NCBI GenBank assembly: GCA_007922195.1
Contig: ML682088.1
Location: 1,568,539-1,632,538 of the forward strand
Origin: Podocnemis expansa
Taxonomy: Eukaryota; Chordata; Testudines; Podocnemididae
Direction of reading: 5' to 3'
DNA: 64,000 nt
Part shown: piece after piece, positions 39,590 through 52,259 of the stretch
Layout of the letters: each line of letters begins with the position of its first letter
Position numbering within the stretch: the stretch's first letter is position 1
Position numbers and translations under genes: made by a program
Notes under the pieces: generated by a model
Seen by the model: the letters and a program-made list of their open reading frames with translations, nothing else
The model's database searches: none
Told to the model about the DNA's origin: nothing

Positions 39590-40267
39590 ACATTTTATTG
39601 GACACTTGTCTCTGTGTTATGGGATACAGCTGCTGGTCAAGTGCTACACTGTGAGCAGTCCCTGCCTCAGTTTCCCTCCTTGAACTGGGTCTCCTCGGTT
39701 TTTCACACACTATGTGTGCTGGAAGTGCAGCTTAGCCCTTCAGGCAAGTAATAAATAGAGTTACTTGCTTCTGAGGTAGCAAACAGCCATACGAAGAAGT
39801 GCCAACAGCCAAAAGATTCTCTCCATGAGGGATTCTCTTCAGGCTACCCTTTGGTCCTTGTTCCCAGCCCCGTTCTGGACTGCTTTTGAGAGTCTTCTCC
39901 TTTGCTCCAGTATAGAGCATGTAGCCTCCAGGTTCACTATTCCCCCTATTCTCAGCCTCCCACTGGCCTCTAGCCCTTGTGTCCTTACGTGCTTTGGTCT
40001 AGAGCCCTAGATCCACAGGCTAGTTCCCCTCGAATAGCCAGCCTCCTACAGGCCCTAACTCAGGACTTTCCACAGGAGCCTTTTTGGTGCCTGTGACTCC
40101 CGGCTTAGTTCACACTCTGTTCTTTAATATGGCTCAGGTAGCCATTAATCCATCACCTGACTCTCCTTAGCCCCATTCTCTCAGGCAGAAAAGTGGCTAA
40201 TTAATTAAGGCCCCAGCGTGGCTGGCTTTGTTTCTCCTTCAAGATGCCAGTCACCCTGTGACACCAT
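39590..40267 (-). repeat. Putative solo LTR
   Basis: On the minus strand the segment begins TGTCACAGGGTGACTGGC at 40267. It includes the promoter-proximal style words seen in the LTR at 57195-58244 (both have CAGTTTCCCT-type text on the plus strand). The 3' boundary is a guess, and I found no certain target duplication or internal coding region. It is called an LTR on its start and resemblance only. Confidence 0.35.
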
Positions 40268-40316
40268 GTCAGATGATATGAGCTGCAGCCAACTGATCAG
40301 CAATAGAAAGTGGCTT

Positions 40317-40424
40317 AATTTTTGGGCACCCAACTTGAGACATCTTAAAGGACCCTGATTTTTCAAGGGCACAGTCTGAAAATCAGGCCCATCAAAGATG
40401 TCTCAAGCTGGGCAGCCAAAAATT
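40317..40424. repeat. Long imperfect hairpin repeat
   Basis: The left arm (AATTTTTGGGCACCCAACTT, GAGACATCTTAAAGG) pairs with the right arm (CATCAAAGATGTCTCAAGCT, GGGCAGCCAAAAATT). The inner arms CTGATTTTTCA and TGAAAATCAG also pair. The result is a near-complete fold-back of about 108 bases with a small loop. Similar fold-back repeats are old and widespread in sauropsids. Confidence 0.75.
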
Positions 40425-41239
40425 GAGGCACCCAGAATCAGTGGTCATTTTTGGAAATTTAAGCTTTCCTCCCTGCCAGTCACCATCTGAGATGACTCAA
40501 CCTATTGCTTTGGATAGGTTAATTGTAGATCATTTAATTATTTATGGCTAAAACTATGTACTGGAAAACAGGTAGTTCAACCTGGAATATAAGATGACAA
40601 TTTGAAGAGGGACTCTATCAAGATACTAATGAACCTTTCTCTAAAAGGGGTAGCTTAAGACAACAATCAGAGGGAAGAAGTTCTTTTGAGCCAGTACCAA
40701 ATATAGCAAAACAGTTGGATCAAAAGAGCACTTTGAAATTACGAAATGTACAGCTATGGAAATTGTTAGGAAAAGGAGGCAATAATATGGAAACAGAGAG
40801 TGAACTTTAACAAATATGGACAATTGTAAGTGGGTTTTATAGCCAAGATTTTCAAAACTGACTAGTGGTTTTGGATGCCTCACAGACCACAAGACAGATA
40901 AGAATGGAAGAGACAATAAGATCAGTTTACATTTGACATTTTAAATTGTGGGAATCCTCCCCATAGACACTGATGCTCTAGCAATATTGAGGTTACTCCT
41001 CAGACTTTGTAGTGATTTATCTGTACTTATGAATTTTCGTTTGGAAGCTGTTAATACTAAATGGATAATGTATTGAACCAACCAATCCAACTGCCTCCTG
41101 AATTCACTAAGGGAGTGTCAACATTATAATGAAACTCTAACCTGAGGGTGATAACAGCTGTTTAAACACAACTGCCTTTACACAATGTGACTATATTTAC
41201 CTACATATAGGATTCCCAAGATAAAGGACTGAGGCAGGA

Positions 41240-41460
41240 TCAAACTATGACTGGCTGGGAAGTTTCCATAGGAATGATTTTTCAGTGGAAAATGCAATGG
41301 CCACAAAAATGAAATTTTTCAAGGGAAATTTTCAAATTTCCTGAAATGTTTTTATTTTTCTGATAAAAAATTGAAATGAAATATTTTTGTTTTGTGTCAG
41401 TTTGACACAAATCAAAATATTTTGGTTTGTTGAACATTTTGCTTTGAAACAATTCAGTAT
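41240..41460. repeat. AT-rich self-complementary repeat
   Basis: A dense run of words such as TTTTTCAGTGGAAAATG, GAAATTTTTCAAGGGAAATTTTC and GTTTGACACAAATC that read similarly on both strands. A related block lies at 51045-51230. The ends and class are not determined. Confidence 0.45.
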
Positions 41461-41949
41461 TAAACTACTGTGGTGCATTACCCCATGGGAGCTGTAGCTC
41501 GAGCACCATTCTCTCCTATTAGGTTGGCTTCCTGGCTGGACCGTATCTTCATGACTGAAAGTAGTCTCTCCTTTGACCTGCTGGCATGAGGCATCATGGG
41601 AGATATAATCCAACAAGGGCGCCTCACTAACAAAAGAAAATGGAGGCAACTCCCATTAAGCACTGCAGTAGCATGTTATGATTTACTGACTAAGAATGAA
41701 ATGTGTCAGGTCATTTCAACAAACCAATCCAAAACACTTTGATTCAGGGATGTGGAAATGTTTCCTTTTAATAGTAAATGTCAAAGTGAATTGTATTGCC
41801 ATATCTGAATTGTAACTTTTCAAAATATTTTCTTTATACTGAAGTATTTCAGTCCTTTTACATTTGTCATGATTCAGGTTGAAAACAAGTATTGAAATAT
41901 TGCAATTTTCCTTTAGACAGACATTCCTGTTTTCCCTGAGCACTAAATC

Positions 41950-44690
41950 TAACTGAAAACCTTTCCCAAAGCATGGATATAATGATAACTTTACCTGGCT
42001 GCTCTCTTAACATCAGACCTTACTTTCTTTTACTGCCACACTTGAAAAGAGATGTAGGTAGCGTTTAGAGGGAAATATTTTGCTTCCTTATTTTAAAAAA
42101 GTATACTTATGGATAAATCCTGGAGTCCTGACTTCATTTTTACCCAGTTCTTTCTGCTGCAAAGCTGTCGTTGACTGAATAGGTCCCTATTCAATACAGT
42201 TAAGCACTCGGAAGTTAGGAAACAACAAACTTAAGGTTGAAAAAAGTTAAGCTTTTATTCCACTCCTTTTTATATATTATGATCCTGCTCCAGATCCTTA
42301 GATGGATGTAAATCAACATAGAGCCATGGAAATCAATGAAGCTATATTGATTTACAGTACTCCATCTGAGGATTTGCCTTGCTGTTTTAATTGTTTCTTC
42401 ACATACTCTTTCTCAAATAATACAGTAGATGTGATACAGTTTATTATGCAAACTCAGACATGTATCTTGTAATCTGGGTTTTTCTTTCTTGCATGGTTCC
42501 ACTAATTTCACTATAATTATGGTTATCAGTAAAATACTTTTCATATAATCATTTTGATCTACAAATATTCTGTTAATTCTTTTGTCACCACTCTAGTCCT
42601 ATATAGAGAGACATTATTCCCTTTTCTCTTTGGCTATAGTCCCTTTACAGAAGTCATTTACTGTTGTAGGAATTCATAAACTTTCTCAGAAATATACCTT
42701 TATGAAGTTTGTTCTAAACCTACTCTATATATTTGCTGTCTTTTTCAATGGATATATTTATTCTGTCATATCAAATTAGATACAAAGCATTTCTCAAACA
42801 ACCTAAACCCAGCTCCTTTAATACATTTCAAATATTGCTTATAAAATTATGGTTGTGCTTCTTTTATGATATAACAGAACTGTTTCTTTAATTTGCTCTT
42901 TCAGAATTTATGTTCAGACACAAGTGATTTGAAAGAGACAATTGTATTTCTGTCTTCACAATAATGCTAAAGTGAAAACAGACTTTTCCACAAAATGACA
43001 AAACCATAAGTGTGTTTCCTGGAGCAAATTATTTAATCATATGAAATAGTAATAGCAGCCCAGATGCTCTGCTATGACTGGTGGGAATAAAAGAGCTGCC
43101 TTTACATAGGTTCCAGCAGAGTCTGGGGCAGCCAGGTGGATCGCTGGTATGATGCTGTCCTTTTATGCCTCCTTTTTTCCATACTCTGCCTACTCTCGGC
43201 TCAGGAAAGGTCGCACAGAGAATGCCTGTGTTTGCCCTGTGACCACTGGGAATGTAAAATCCCTAGCCAGGGTGTCAAGAGCAGTTTTATCCCCCTTTCT
43301 GTCACCAGTAAGGTTCATTCATGAAGCACTGCTGGTAATGATGAAGTTATCAGAAAAATTCATTGTGCTGTGCATTTTAAAACCCTATAAACCAACCTAC
43401 TGTGCTTTTCACCATTTTTGAACCATTTCATTTGCAGTGTATTAAATACATTTCACTATTTGCTTTTCATTTAAATGTTTGGCTGGATCTTGAGGTTAAT
43501 GGCACATCTCTCATTGACTTAAAGCAAGAGACATCATCTGTGTTACTATATACAGAGACGCACATACACAATTTGACAAGATATTAACACATGTAGCTAA
43601 GGGTCCAAAATTTCCTAGGAGCTGAGTGTCTCCTGCACCAAGGTCTAAGATACCCCTGGCACTTGAGATTCTTCAGCATCTTCCAGGATTGGGGCTTGTG
43701 GTTGAAAAAAGACAGTTGAGTGACAGCCTAGCCCAGTTCAAGACAATGGCAAAACTCCTATCAACTTCAAAGGAGCCAGGAATGTGTCCAGCTTATATTA
43801 TAGTAATTAAGAAATAGCATGTGAGTGAATCATTAAAGAGTATTGTATACTACATAACAGCATGGCAGATTGTAGTTGGGCATCCAACCTTCACTTCAAC
43901 ATTTTGTTTGTTTGGCTGTGCCACCTTTTATGCTGCATAAACACAGGCTTTTGCATAGAATAAACAGAGTTACAAGGAGTGATATTCACCTTACTGCTAT
44001 GTAAAATTTAGTTAATATATAAAAATAGGCATTATGAATTTCCTGATACTGAAAGGAAGTTGTCTTAGTTAACATTGCTCTGTAGTTTTGAGAAGCACAA
44101 CTACAATTTTTTTACAAAGAGAAAGATATTGCTGGGACATCTTGAAATCTATGCAAGCCCTTTGAAAATCTTGAACCATATTTTGAATTCTGTTACACTG
44201 GTGTAAATCTGGCATAACCCCACTAAAGTTAGTGGGATTGTTCCAGATTCCAATAGCGTAATAGAGATTAGGTTATAGCCTGATGAGGTTAGATGAAATA
44301 AATGTAGGGCAGAGTACAACCCATCATACACATGGGATTGTAGGCCTGATTCTGATCTCAGTCACCTGGATAAATCCAGGAATCCCAGAGTGAATCAATT
44401 CTATTTCACATAGCTAATATACCACATACCTAATATCTAACATACGTAATATAACTGCTTTCCTTTTTTTAAATATAATGAACAGAGAGAAAGATTCTGT
44501 GACGTTCCAGTTTCATGGGAAAAAAAAATTAATCTTGTACATGAAGGATTTGCTAAAGGAGAGAATAAAATCTCTTACTGCATGTTTATATAGTGGCCAG
44601 TACAATGGGGCCCTGATTTTAGCTCAGGCTTTCAGGTCATACTGTAATGGTTCATCATGTTTACTTGCATAATGTAATTATTTCTGACAA
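41950..44690. other. Intergenic DNA, no gene seen
   Basis: AT-rich sequence without a recognisable frame or element boundary. Short open frames near 43136-43421 have no supporting features. Confidence 0.45.
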
Positions 44691-45065
44691 AATATTCCTC
44701 CAAGGTCTGAGTTCAGGTCTCTGGCTCTGCCGTGACTTCCTGTGTGACTTTCAGCAAGTCCCTTAATCTCTCAGGGCATGATTCTACTTATCACTAAGGC
44801 CATTTTTCTCTACTGTGACAGTTGAAGGAGCCTCAAAGTGAACACACATCATTTTGACACTCATCTTGAGAACAGGGTGCTGGAAAGGAGCCTTAGCACA
44901 AACGAGGATCAGACACTCTGTGAATCCATTCCTATCTGTAAAATGGGAATATTAATCCTTCCTCACTTCTACCCTTTGTGTGTTTTGTTTACTTGGATTG
45001 TAAACTCACTGAGCTGTGGATTAGCTCTTACTTTGTGTATATGCAACACCTAGCACAAGAGGACA
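44690..45065 (+). repeat. MIR-like SINE pieces
   Basis: TGAGTTCAGGTCTCTGGCTC, then CTTTCAGCAAGTCCCTTAATC, then CTGTAAAATGGGAATATTAA, and the tail TTGGATTGTAAACTCACTGAG with CAACACCTAGCACAAG. These are the core and tail of a MIR-type element, with about 130 bp of other sequence between core and tail. Confidence 0.6.
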
Positions 45066-46549
45066 AGAATCATGGTTCGGCTCTCTAGGGCCTACTCTAA
45101 TATTACAAAGAATAACAGCAGCACTGTACTGGTAGATATACACAGCCCTGGACAAAAGCATAAAAAGCTCCCCAAATCTAAAGATCTTTTTAGGACTCAT
45201 GTGCCAAAGGACTCTGCTCTTATGTGGTCAAAGGCTTTCTCTGCTGCTGAGGTGAGAGGGTTTGCCAGGTTTCCTGAGGTGGAGTAATGTAGGACTTTTT
45301 AAAAAAGCCTCTGTATGTTGCCCATGAAATTACAGCCTTTAATAACCCCAGTCTGGTCTGGGTGAACCAGATTACATATAATGGCTCCAATCTTTTCTGT
45401 ACCACTTTTGGGAAAAAAATATATATATTGGCATCAGCGTTCTTGAGGGAAATGGGGTGGTAGGACCCACAGTCCAGCTCATCCTAGGGAATGAAAGTAA
45501 CAATGCTCTCCTTCATGCAACTAGCAGAAGGTTGTGGGTTGAAAATAGTTAAACAATTCAGGCAGTAGGGGAGACGGCATTGTAGAGGACTTCTTGCAGA
45601 ACTCAGAATGCTCTCCATCTGGGCCTTTGCCAGGCTGCATACTTGCAAGAGCTTTCTCTATGGCTTCTAACTTAGTTTGAGCACAACGGCAGTACATAAT
45701 TTATTGGCATGAGTAAAACAACCCCTTCATCTGTAGAAAATCCTGAAATGTTTTGGCTGATTACTGTTTGCTCTGAGTTTTTAGCTGAAACTATATGAAA
45801 GGAAAATGACATTTCTATATCTCAGTGTCTGCAAATATTTGGTTAGTACAGGTAATTAAAAATCTAAAATGGAGAAAGGATAAGACAGGCTCCCAATTTT
45901 CTAGTCTGTATTTATTTTTCTATACGTGATCTCCATTTTCCTTTAAATGCTTAGAACACGGATTTAATTTTCCATTGCATTCTGATCTGTGGAAGACAGC
46001 AAACTGCTACATTATTAGGACTTTTTAAACTTGTCTGTTACTGTACACCCAGGAAAAAACTCAATGAGTCAGGTTCAAGTGTAATGTAACTCGCTGAAGC
46101 TGAAAGGATGAATGTGAACACTATATTTGCCAGACATTGAAGGATAACATACATACACTGTCTCAGCAAAGGACTTTACAGTTTTCAAGGTGGATAATCA
46201 GTGAATTTCCATGGTTTTTTATGTGCAGTAAGTGTCATTGAAAACCTCAACATTTGTCACTTTTCATTCTAGCTCCTAGTCTAGGTATAGGAAGACTACA
46301 CAGCGACTATGGGAACCTGGATGTGAGATGCTGTAATATTTTAAAAGTACTAGGTGTAATTGAGTTAAAGGAAAAGTTGCCTTCTAGGAAATTTCATAGG
46401 ATTCAATAGGGCATAATAGTTATAGAACTGTACACAGCTGGTTCTCACATGTAATGATCACCCACCTTAAAAACAAACAAAAAGCTCAGTTTTGTTCAGA
46501 TTGGTATCTTTCCTTGCCAGTCACGCTAATCATCCCTAATGATGGTTAG

Positions 46550-46720
46550 AAAGGTGGTCCAGTGGATGAGACATTAAACTGGTCTTCAGAAGATGGTCAT
46601 TCAGTTCTTAGCTCAACCACAAAGTTTCTGCATGACACAGGACAAATTACTTAATCTATGCTTGGTCTCAGTTCCCCATCCATAAAATGGGGCCCATGGG
46701 TGTTGTGAGGATAATATTCC
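46550..46720 (+). repeat. MIR SINE
   Basis: GGTGGTCCAGTGGATGAGAC head, CAGTTCTTAGCTCAACCAC, GACAAATTACTTAATCTATG, then CAGTTCCCCATCCATAAAATGGGG. This matches the canonical MIR order from tRNA-like head to the AAAATGGGG core. Confidence 0.75.
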
Positions 46721-47089
46721 TTAATGATTGTGAGGTGATAATGAAGACCACATAAGTACCCACATATTAATTACTTAAAGACAAGAATAGTGAACATTTT
46801 GATTTCTGAAGTCATTATATCCAGAGAGTATATTTAAAATAAATGTAGCAATACTGGAATTGGGGTGATGCACAAGATTTAGAAGTAAAATCTAAGAGGG
46901 TAATAAAGTCATGTGGTTTGCTTCCCCCAGAGCATCATACTACAAAAGACAGAATGCCTTCCATTACCACTGACATTACATGTGCAGTGAGACTAACACA
47001 GCACATACTCTATCTTTTATTTCATTTACTTTTTTTTAAATTAGACCTTTGCCTTTTTCTGCAAATTAATTTATGCTAACAAAATCGCT

Positions 47090-48100
47090 TTTGTGGTATG
47101 AGGCAAAGACCTTATTGTGGCCATCAGTGACACCCTTTCCGCTGACCTCAAGATAAAAGCAGAATACTTTTGGTACTGGAAGTTCCAACCCAGTGCCTCC
47201 AAAACTTCGCTAATAACTTTTTTACCTAAACAATAAAGCTGCCAAAGAGTCACTTACAGTCACCTTTTGCAGTCAATAGGTCCAAAATTAGCCCTATCTG
47301 AAGTACTTATATAACCTTTGACGGACACTTGACTTTTAAAGTCCACCTGGAAAATATATGTGAAAAGATAAAAACAAAGACTAGTCTTTTGAAAACTCAC
47401 AGGCACACAATGGGATGCCGATGCACAACCACTTTGAACAGTGACTTTAGCACTGGTATACTTGATCACTGAATATTGTGCACTAGTCTGGGTGGGCAGT
47501 GCAGACACCAGTTTTCTGAATGTGTAGCTTAATGTGGTAATGAGAACCATAAATGGAAAATTAAAATCAGCACTTGATCAATTGGTGCTCAATCTGGTAC
47601 CTATACCCACCCTCAAAATCCAGAGAGAGATGCATACAACTTGAGAGTACAATCAAACCACCGTCAATCTGAAGTTATCAATTCAAGAGGGCTTCCAGAA
47701 TATTACAAACAAATCTCAGAAACCTTTATGGTGTCAGACTAATGTTCCTAAAGCATCTTCATTAATCCCTAGGCACAGTGGAAACAATTCCAGTATAATG
47801 CTAAAGCTCCCCACCCCCCAAACACCTGATTGCCAACCACAGAAAAGAACTTCCAGGCTGTAACCTACCCTGGAAACAATGGTTGGCATTGAACCTTTTT
47901 ACAACAGTGCATGGTAGGTGCTGTCATCTCTTATCCTTTTGGAAAATGAGAGACAACATGTAATATGACTGTGGATAACAGTTGCAAACTATGAACCACA
48001 CTGTAAACCAGTATCCACGTCAATCATTTGCCTTGTGGCATCTAAACTTACATCAAACCAATTGTGAAGCTACCCGTTGGCTCATTAATCGGACTTCATT
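47090..48100 (+). pseudogene. Decayed jockey-type LINE reverse transcriptase (C-terminal part)
   Basis: Plus-strand translation across several frames gives a series of blocks typical of the C-terminal half of a jockey-like non-LTR reverse transcriptase. They are TLSADLKIKAEYFWYWKFQP (after the missing YADD region), LNNKAAKESLTVTF, a YLGVTLDRTL-like stretch near 47310, LTGTQWDAD, LALVYLITEYCALVW, VVMRTINGKLKSA and, near 48000, TMNHTVNQYP with a trailing ATRWLINRT. The order is correct, but many stops and frameshifts separate the blocks. It is distinct from the CR1, CR1/L2 and Tx1 copies in the window and looks much older. Confidence 0.75.
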
Positions 48101-51100
48101 ATTTGAACATTGCTAATCACCTGTTGTGCTATATAAAGATGACGACTTTGGGTAAGTTCTGGCTTGGATCTGATTTAGAGTCAAACTTCACAACTCGCAC
48201 TAAACTGGGGTCAAAGAAAATGTTCCCACCCTTTGACAAAGTACTCATTCAGATCTATTTCTGTATCTAAATGGTGTGATTCAGTCCCATCTCCAGGTGT
48301 AATATCCCTAAACAAGAACTTCATTTACAAACAGTTAAGGTTTCAAGTGGTTTTAGTATAGTCAAGCTAACAACCAAAAATAATATTGCAATTGTCATAT
48401 ACAAATTCTACCTTATCAATAAATCCCAGATATTGGAATGCCTGGCAATAAGTAGTTAATGGATCCAGTTAGGTCCCCATTTCCATTAAATCCACTGCTC
48501 ATTATCAGCCCACCTGACTCACATCAAGGTTTCATTTTTTCCTTTGCAGATCGTCTCTGACTTTTGCCTTTCCTGAGTTCAGGTACTTAAAGCCTTAGAT
48601 GTTATGAGGCAGTTGGAGAAAAGGAAAAGAACTACTATAGTTGGAAAGGAATTCTGGAACTGAAGATACGGAAAAATAGGCACTGAAAATAAAGAACTTT
48701 TACCGCTATTCCATTTATACTCTTGAAGTACCTGAAACGTGCATCATGGTAAGTCTTGGGGGATCACTAAATTGATATATTTCAAGGAGAAGGGTCTGAG
48801 GCATAAGAGGGGCCTCCTGGTGGCCCACTGTTAGCATGATAAGACATTATCATCACATCTTGCCTTTGACTGTCAATGTATTATCACCCAGATGTTGTTT
48901 TCCGTGACATCATCCATACAAGTCATCCTGTACTTATAGGAACAGGTGAGGACGAGGCAAATACTGATGACTTTGTGTAGAATATTTCCATGACAAATTA
49001 AGTATATGAAATAGAAATTAGTGCATGAGTATTGGTCACACACTGAGTCTCACCAGTCACAGTGAAGGGTCTCATTCTGTAACTGTCTTTGAAATATAAG
49101 TAACTTTCTTTCACCAAAGCATTCATGAAATCCCAGTTGATGGAACAATTCTGAGCAGCAAACAGCCTTTTGAATCCAGCTGGCCTTCACCAAGAAGAAG
49201 AGAGGAATATTTCTCACTACATGGTCACACTGAAGCCACTGGTCACCTGAAATCATGGAAAAGTGTCTTAGCTATAATGCACCTGCTTTGAAAATCACCA
49301 ATGATTACAAAACTGGAAGTATGGCCCCCACTGAATAAAATAATCAATGAAGATATCAAACTAAACATAAACTTTGCCAAACACCTTGGTGTAGGCACAG
49401 AGAAATGTTCGTCAACCTGGAGACGTTTAAGTCATCTTTGAAAAAGAGTTGGCTGGTCAAAGGTAAGTATGAGGAAGTGGTGATATTTAAATGAGTCAAA
49501 CACATGACTGAAATGCAACACAAATCATGGAACATCTGCTGGTCTGCCAACTCCTGGAGAAACTGTGCACTATGGAAGATCTTGCTAAGGCATCATATCA
49601 TGTTCCCATCGCTGAAAAAAAATATGATTATAGTCAAAGGACGTGAGAGGACATTGTATGCATACTTTGCAGGAAGGTCTCAATTGTGTTCTGATAAGAC
49701 TGGCCACTTTAGGATTTTCTCCCATAAAAGCTGATGCAATACATAAATTTGTTAGTCTTTAAAAGTGCCACAGGACTCCTCGCTTACCTGTATGGCATCA
49801 GTTCCATGTAGGAAAAGGACAAAAATCTTTTCTGCGCTTGTGTTTCAGCTATTATCCCTTGCTGATCATTCTGGGTGTGCTAGATACAGAAATACAGTTA
49901 CACAGTAAGCCCGTACTCATCATGGCTAGTAGTTGAAGTCTTTTGACATGCAGAGTATGGAGTAAGACTAGCGTTGCCTTGGGGAGGATGTTTAGAGAAC
50001 AATTAGAGAACTGTTTACATTTAGTTTGGTATTATTCATGATTTGATTTTATTTGTACTTTTTTGTACATACACTTGGAGATTGTCAGATAAGCTCATTT
50101 TACTATTCAGTAGTTGGATTCTCCATTCCCTCAGTACCTTGTTAAAGACTACATTTAAAATGATGCTCTTTACTATTTTTGAAGTTCTTTTTTCCCCTCA
50201 ATGCTTGTTCCATGTCCCCCCTACCCCCACCCCAAGATTTGCGGGTTTATAAACAGGCATGTGGCCTAATACTTCAGTTATGCCTGAGTCATAAATACTG
50301 TTTTCCTTTCCACACAAGCTCCTCATCTCTGGAGGACTCCCTCAATTTCCTAACAGAGTAGAGCACTTCCACCAGCAGAAGTTTATTTTTCCAAAGGTTT
50401 TCCATTTCTGTTCCATCTGTTCCCATTACATGTCCTCTTCCACAAAGACCAGCAGGGGGTTTAAAAAAAAAAAAAGGGGGAGATTCTCTTTAGCCAAATA
50501 TTTGATGACTATGTAACCAGTTATGAAACTGCTTGTTTTAATTCCTATGAGGAAGACGTCTAGTCCTAAACCAGATGTGATATCAAGTCTTGTGTCTCAG
50601 ATCTCCAGTAGTTTGAGGTTACAGGGAGTCCAAAAGAAAACACCACAAGTGAGGAATAAGTGAATTCAATCTTGCAAAAATAAATATATGAATAAGAAGA
50701 TGGCATTTCCAAAAACTGCTCTGTGTTCTCAGGCCCAGGCCCTCCAAATGTATTTAGACTCTAAACTTCTGATTTCAAAGGGAGTTACCCACCAAAATCA
50801 TTTTGAGGATCTGGGCCTTAGTTTCTTGTGTCTAATTATTGTAACTGGCTGTCACCTTACAAACCACATGACTATAGTGGGTCATGGCATCCCATCATTC
50901 CAGCCTCCCTTCAGGCAGAAGCTCTTCCTTCCATCTATCCTCTCTCTTAAGCATTCAGGTGGGTTGCTGCAACAGAGCTGAAGCCTGACCCCTGGGGTTA
51001 TTGTAATTCTGTATTGTGGTAGTTGTCTGAAGGCCCCAATGAAATCTGCCCAAAATTTTTCAAGCAAAAACAATTTTTTCAGTGAAAATTGTTTTCATTG

Positions 51101-51300
51101 AAATGGATGTTCCTAGGGAAAATGTCTGTTTTTGCAAAGTTTTTCAGGTTTTCATTGAAAAATTCAAAAATCCCATCAATTTATAAATTTTCAGCAGCTG
51201 AAAAATTTTAGGCAGATTCAGAAATAGTTGGTTTTGGACTGAATACCCCAAGAATGTCTGAAGGGGAGTATTACTTAAAATGACATCTTTTATTTTCCTT
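48101..51300. other. Intergenic DNA, no gene seen
   Basis: Contains a reverse tail of the GTTAGTCTG repeat at 49735-49785 (AAATTTGTTAGTCTTTAAAAG, then GCCACAGGACTCCTCGC). An AT-rich self-complementary block lies at 51045-51230. No gene or RNA is recognised in the remainder. Confidence 0.5.
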
Positions 51301-51305
51301 GATAA

Positions 51306-51640
51306 GTTCCAAAGGGGCAGCCGTGTTAGTCTAGTAAAGCAAAAAAAAAAAAGCAAGGAGTCTTGTGACACTTAAAGACTAACAGATTTATTTATCACAT
51401 GAGCTTTTGTGGGAGAATATCCCACTTCATCAGATGCTTTGAAGAGGGGGAATTTACAGAATGGGATGAAAATAAATGCAGGGGAGTGTAAGAAATGGGA
51501 TCAGGTAAGTTCCCGCTCTTCAAAGCATCTGACGAATCGGATTTTTCTCCCATGAAAGCTCATGAGATAAATAAATCTGCTAGTCTTGAAGTGCCACAAG
51601 ACTCCTTGCCTTTTTTTTTTTTTTTTTGCTTTCCTTGATG
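51306..51640. repeat. GTTAGTCTG interspersed repeat, complete fold-back copy
   Basis: The head GGGGCAGCCGTGTTAGTCTAG, an A-run, AAGCAAGGAGTCTTGTGACAC and AAAGACTAACAGATTTATTT lie at the left. A central unit includes CACTTCATCAGATGCTTTG. The inverted set (CAAAGCATCTGACGAATCGG, AAATCTGCTAGTCTTGAAG, CACAAGACTCCTTGCC and a T-run) lies at the right. The right side lacks the GCAGCCGTG head, so the two arms are not fully symmetric. Confidence 0.75.
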
Positions 51641-51749
51641 TTTCTTACAGGAAGAAAGCCTCTCCCCCAGAATACTTCACCATTAGCTCCAGCCCCAGCC
51701 AAGATCAGCTGGACACTACATGACACATAGTAATAGACTATGGCTGCCC

Positions 51750-51930
51750 TGAGGAGTTTACAGTTTAAATGGAAAATGGATGGGGGAAAAGTTGCATCAT
51801 CCTTATTTTATAGAGGGAGAAAATGAAGCTTGGAGAGAAAAAGTGAACTTGCTTCAGAACAGAGGGAGAACAGTTAGCAGAACTGGGGTTTGAACCCAGC
51901 TGTCCTATGCCCTAGCCAAATGCTTTCAGA
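51750..51930 (-). repeat. MIR-like SINE, reverse orientation
   Basis: On the plus strand: TCCTTATTTTATAGAGGGAG, AAATGAAGCTTGGAGAG, then ACTGGGGTTTGAACCCAGCTG. The last word is the reversed B-box region of a tRNA-derived SINE. Confidence 0.65.
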
Positions 51931-51967
51931 AAGAGGGTATCTTTGCTCTGGGGAAAATGCTCATTGA

Positions 51968-52052
51968 GTAGAATAACAAAACAAGGAGGCCCATGGCACT
52001 TAAAAGATTAACAAATTTATTTATTGCATTTATTCATTGATTAGAATAAAAT
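51968..52052 (+). repeat. GTTAGTCTG interspersed repeat fragment
   Basis: AACAAAACAAGGAGGCCCATGG, then GCACTTAAAAGATTAACAAATTTATTTATTGC matches the middle of the family at 21050. The head is missing. Confidence 0.55.
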
Positions 52053-52259
52053 TTGCTTCAGGCCCTTGGTCCTCTTCACCTATGGGAAAGGGTTTTGGGA
52101 GAGTCACCCCCTGATTTTCAATCTTATCAATAATTTAGTTTCTTAACGATAAACCTTTACAACACTATACTCTTCCAAGTGTTCCCCTCTCCAAAGTTTA
52201 GGGGATGAGTAATTTCTGGGCAATTTTATTTCAGCAGATCATAGGACTATGAATGAAAA

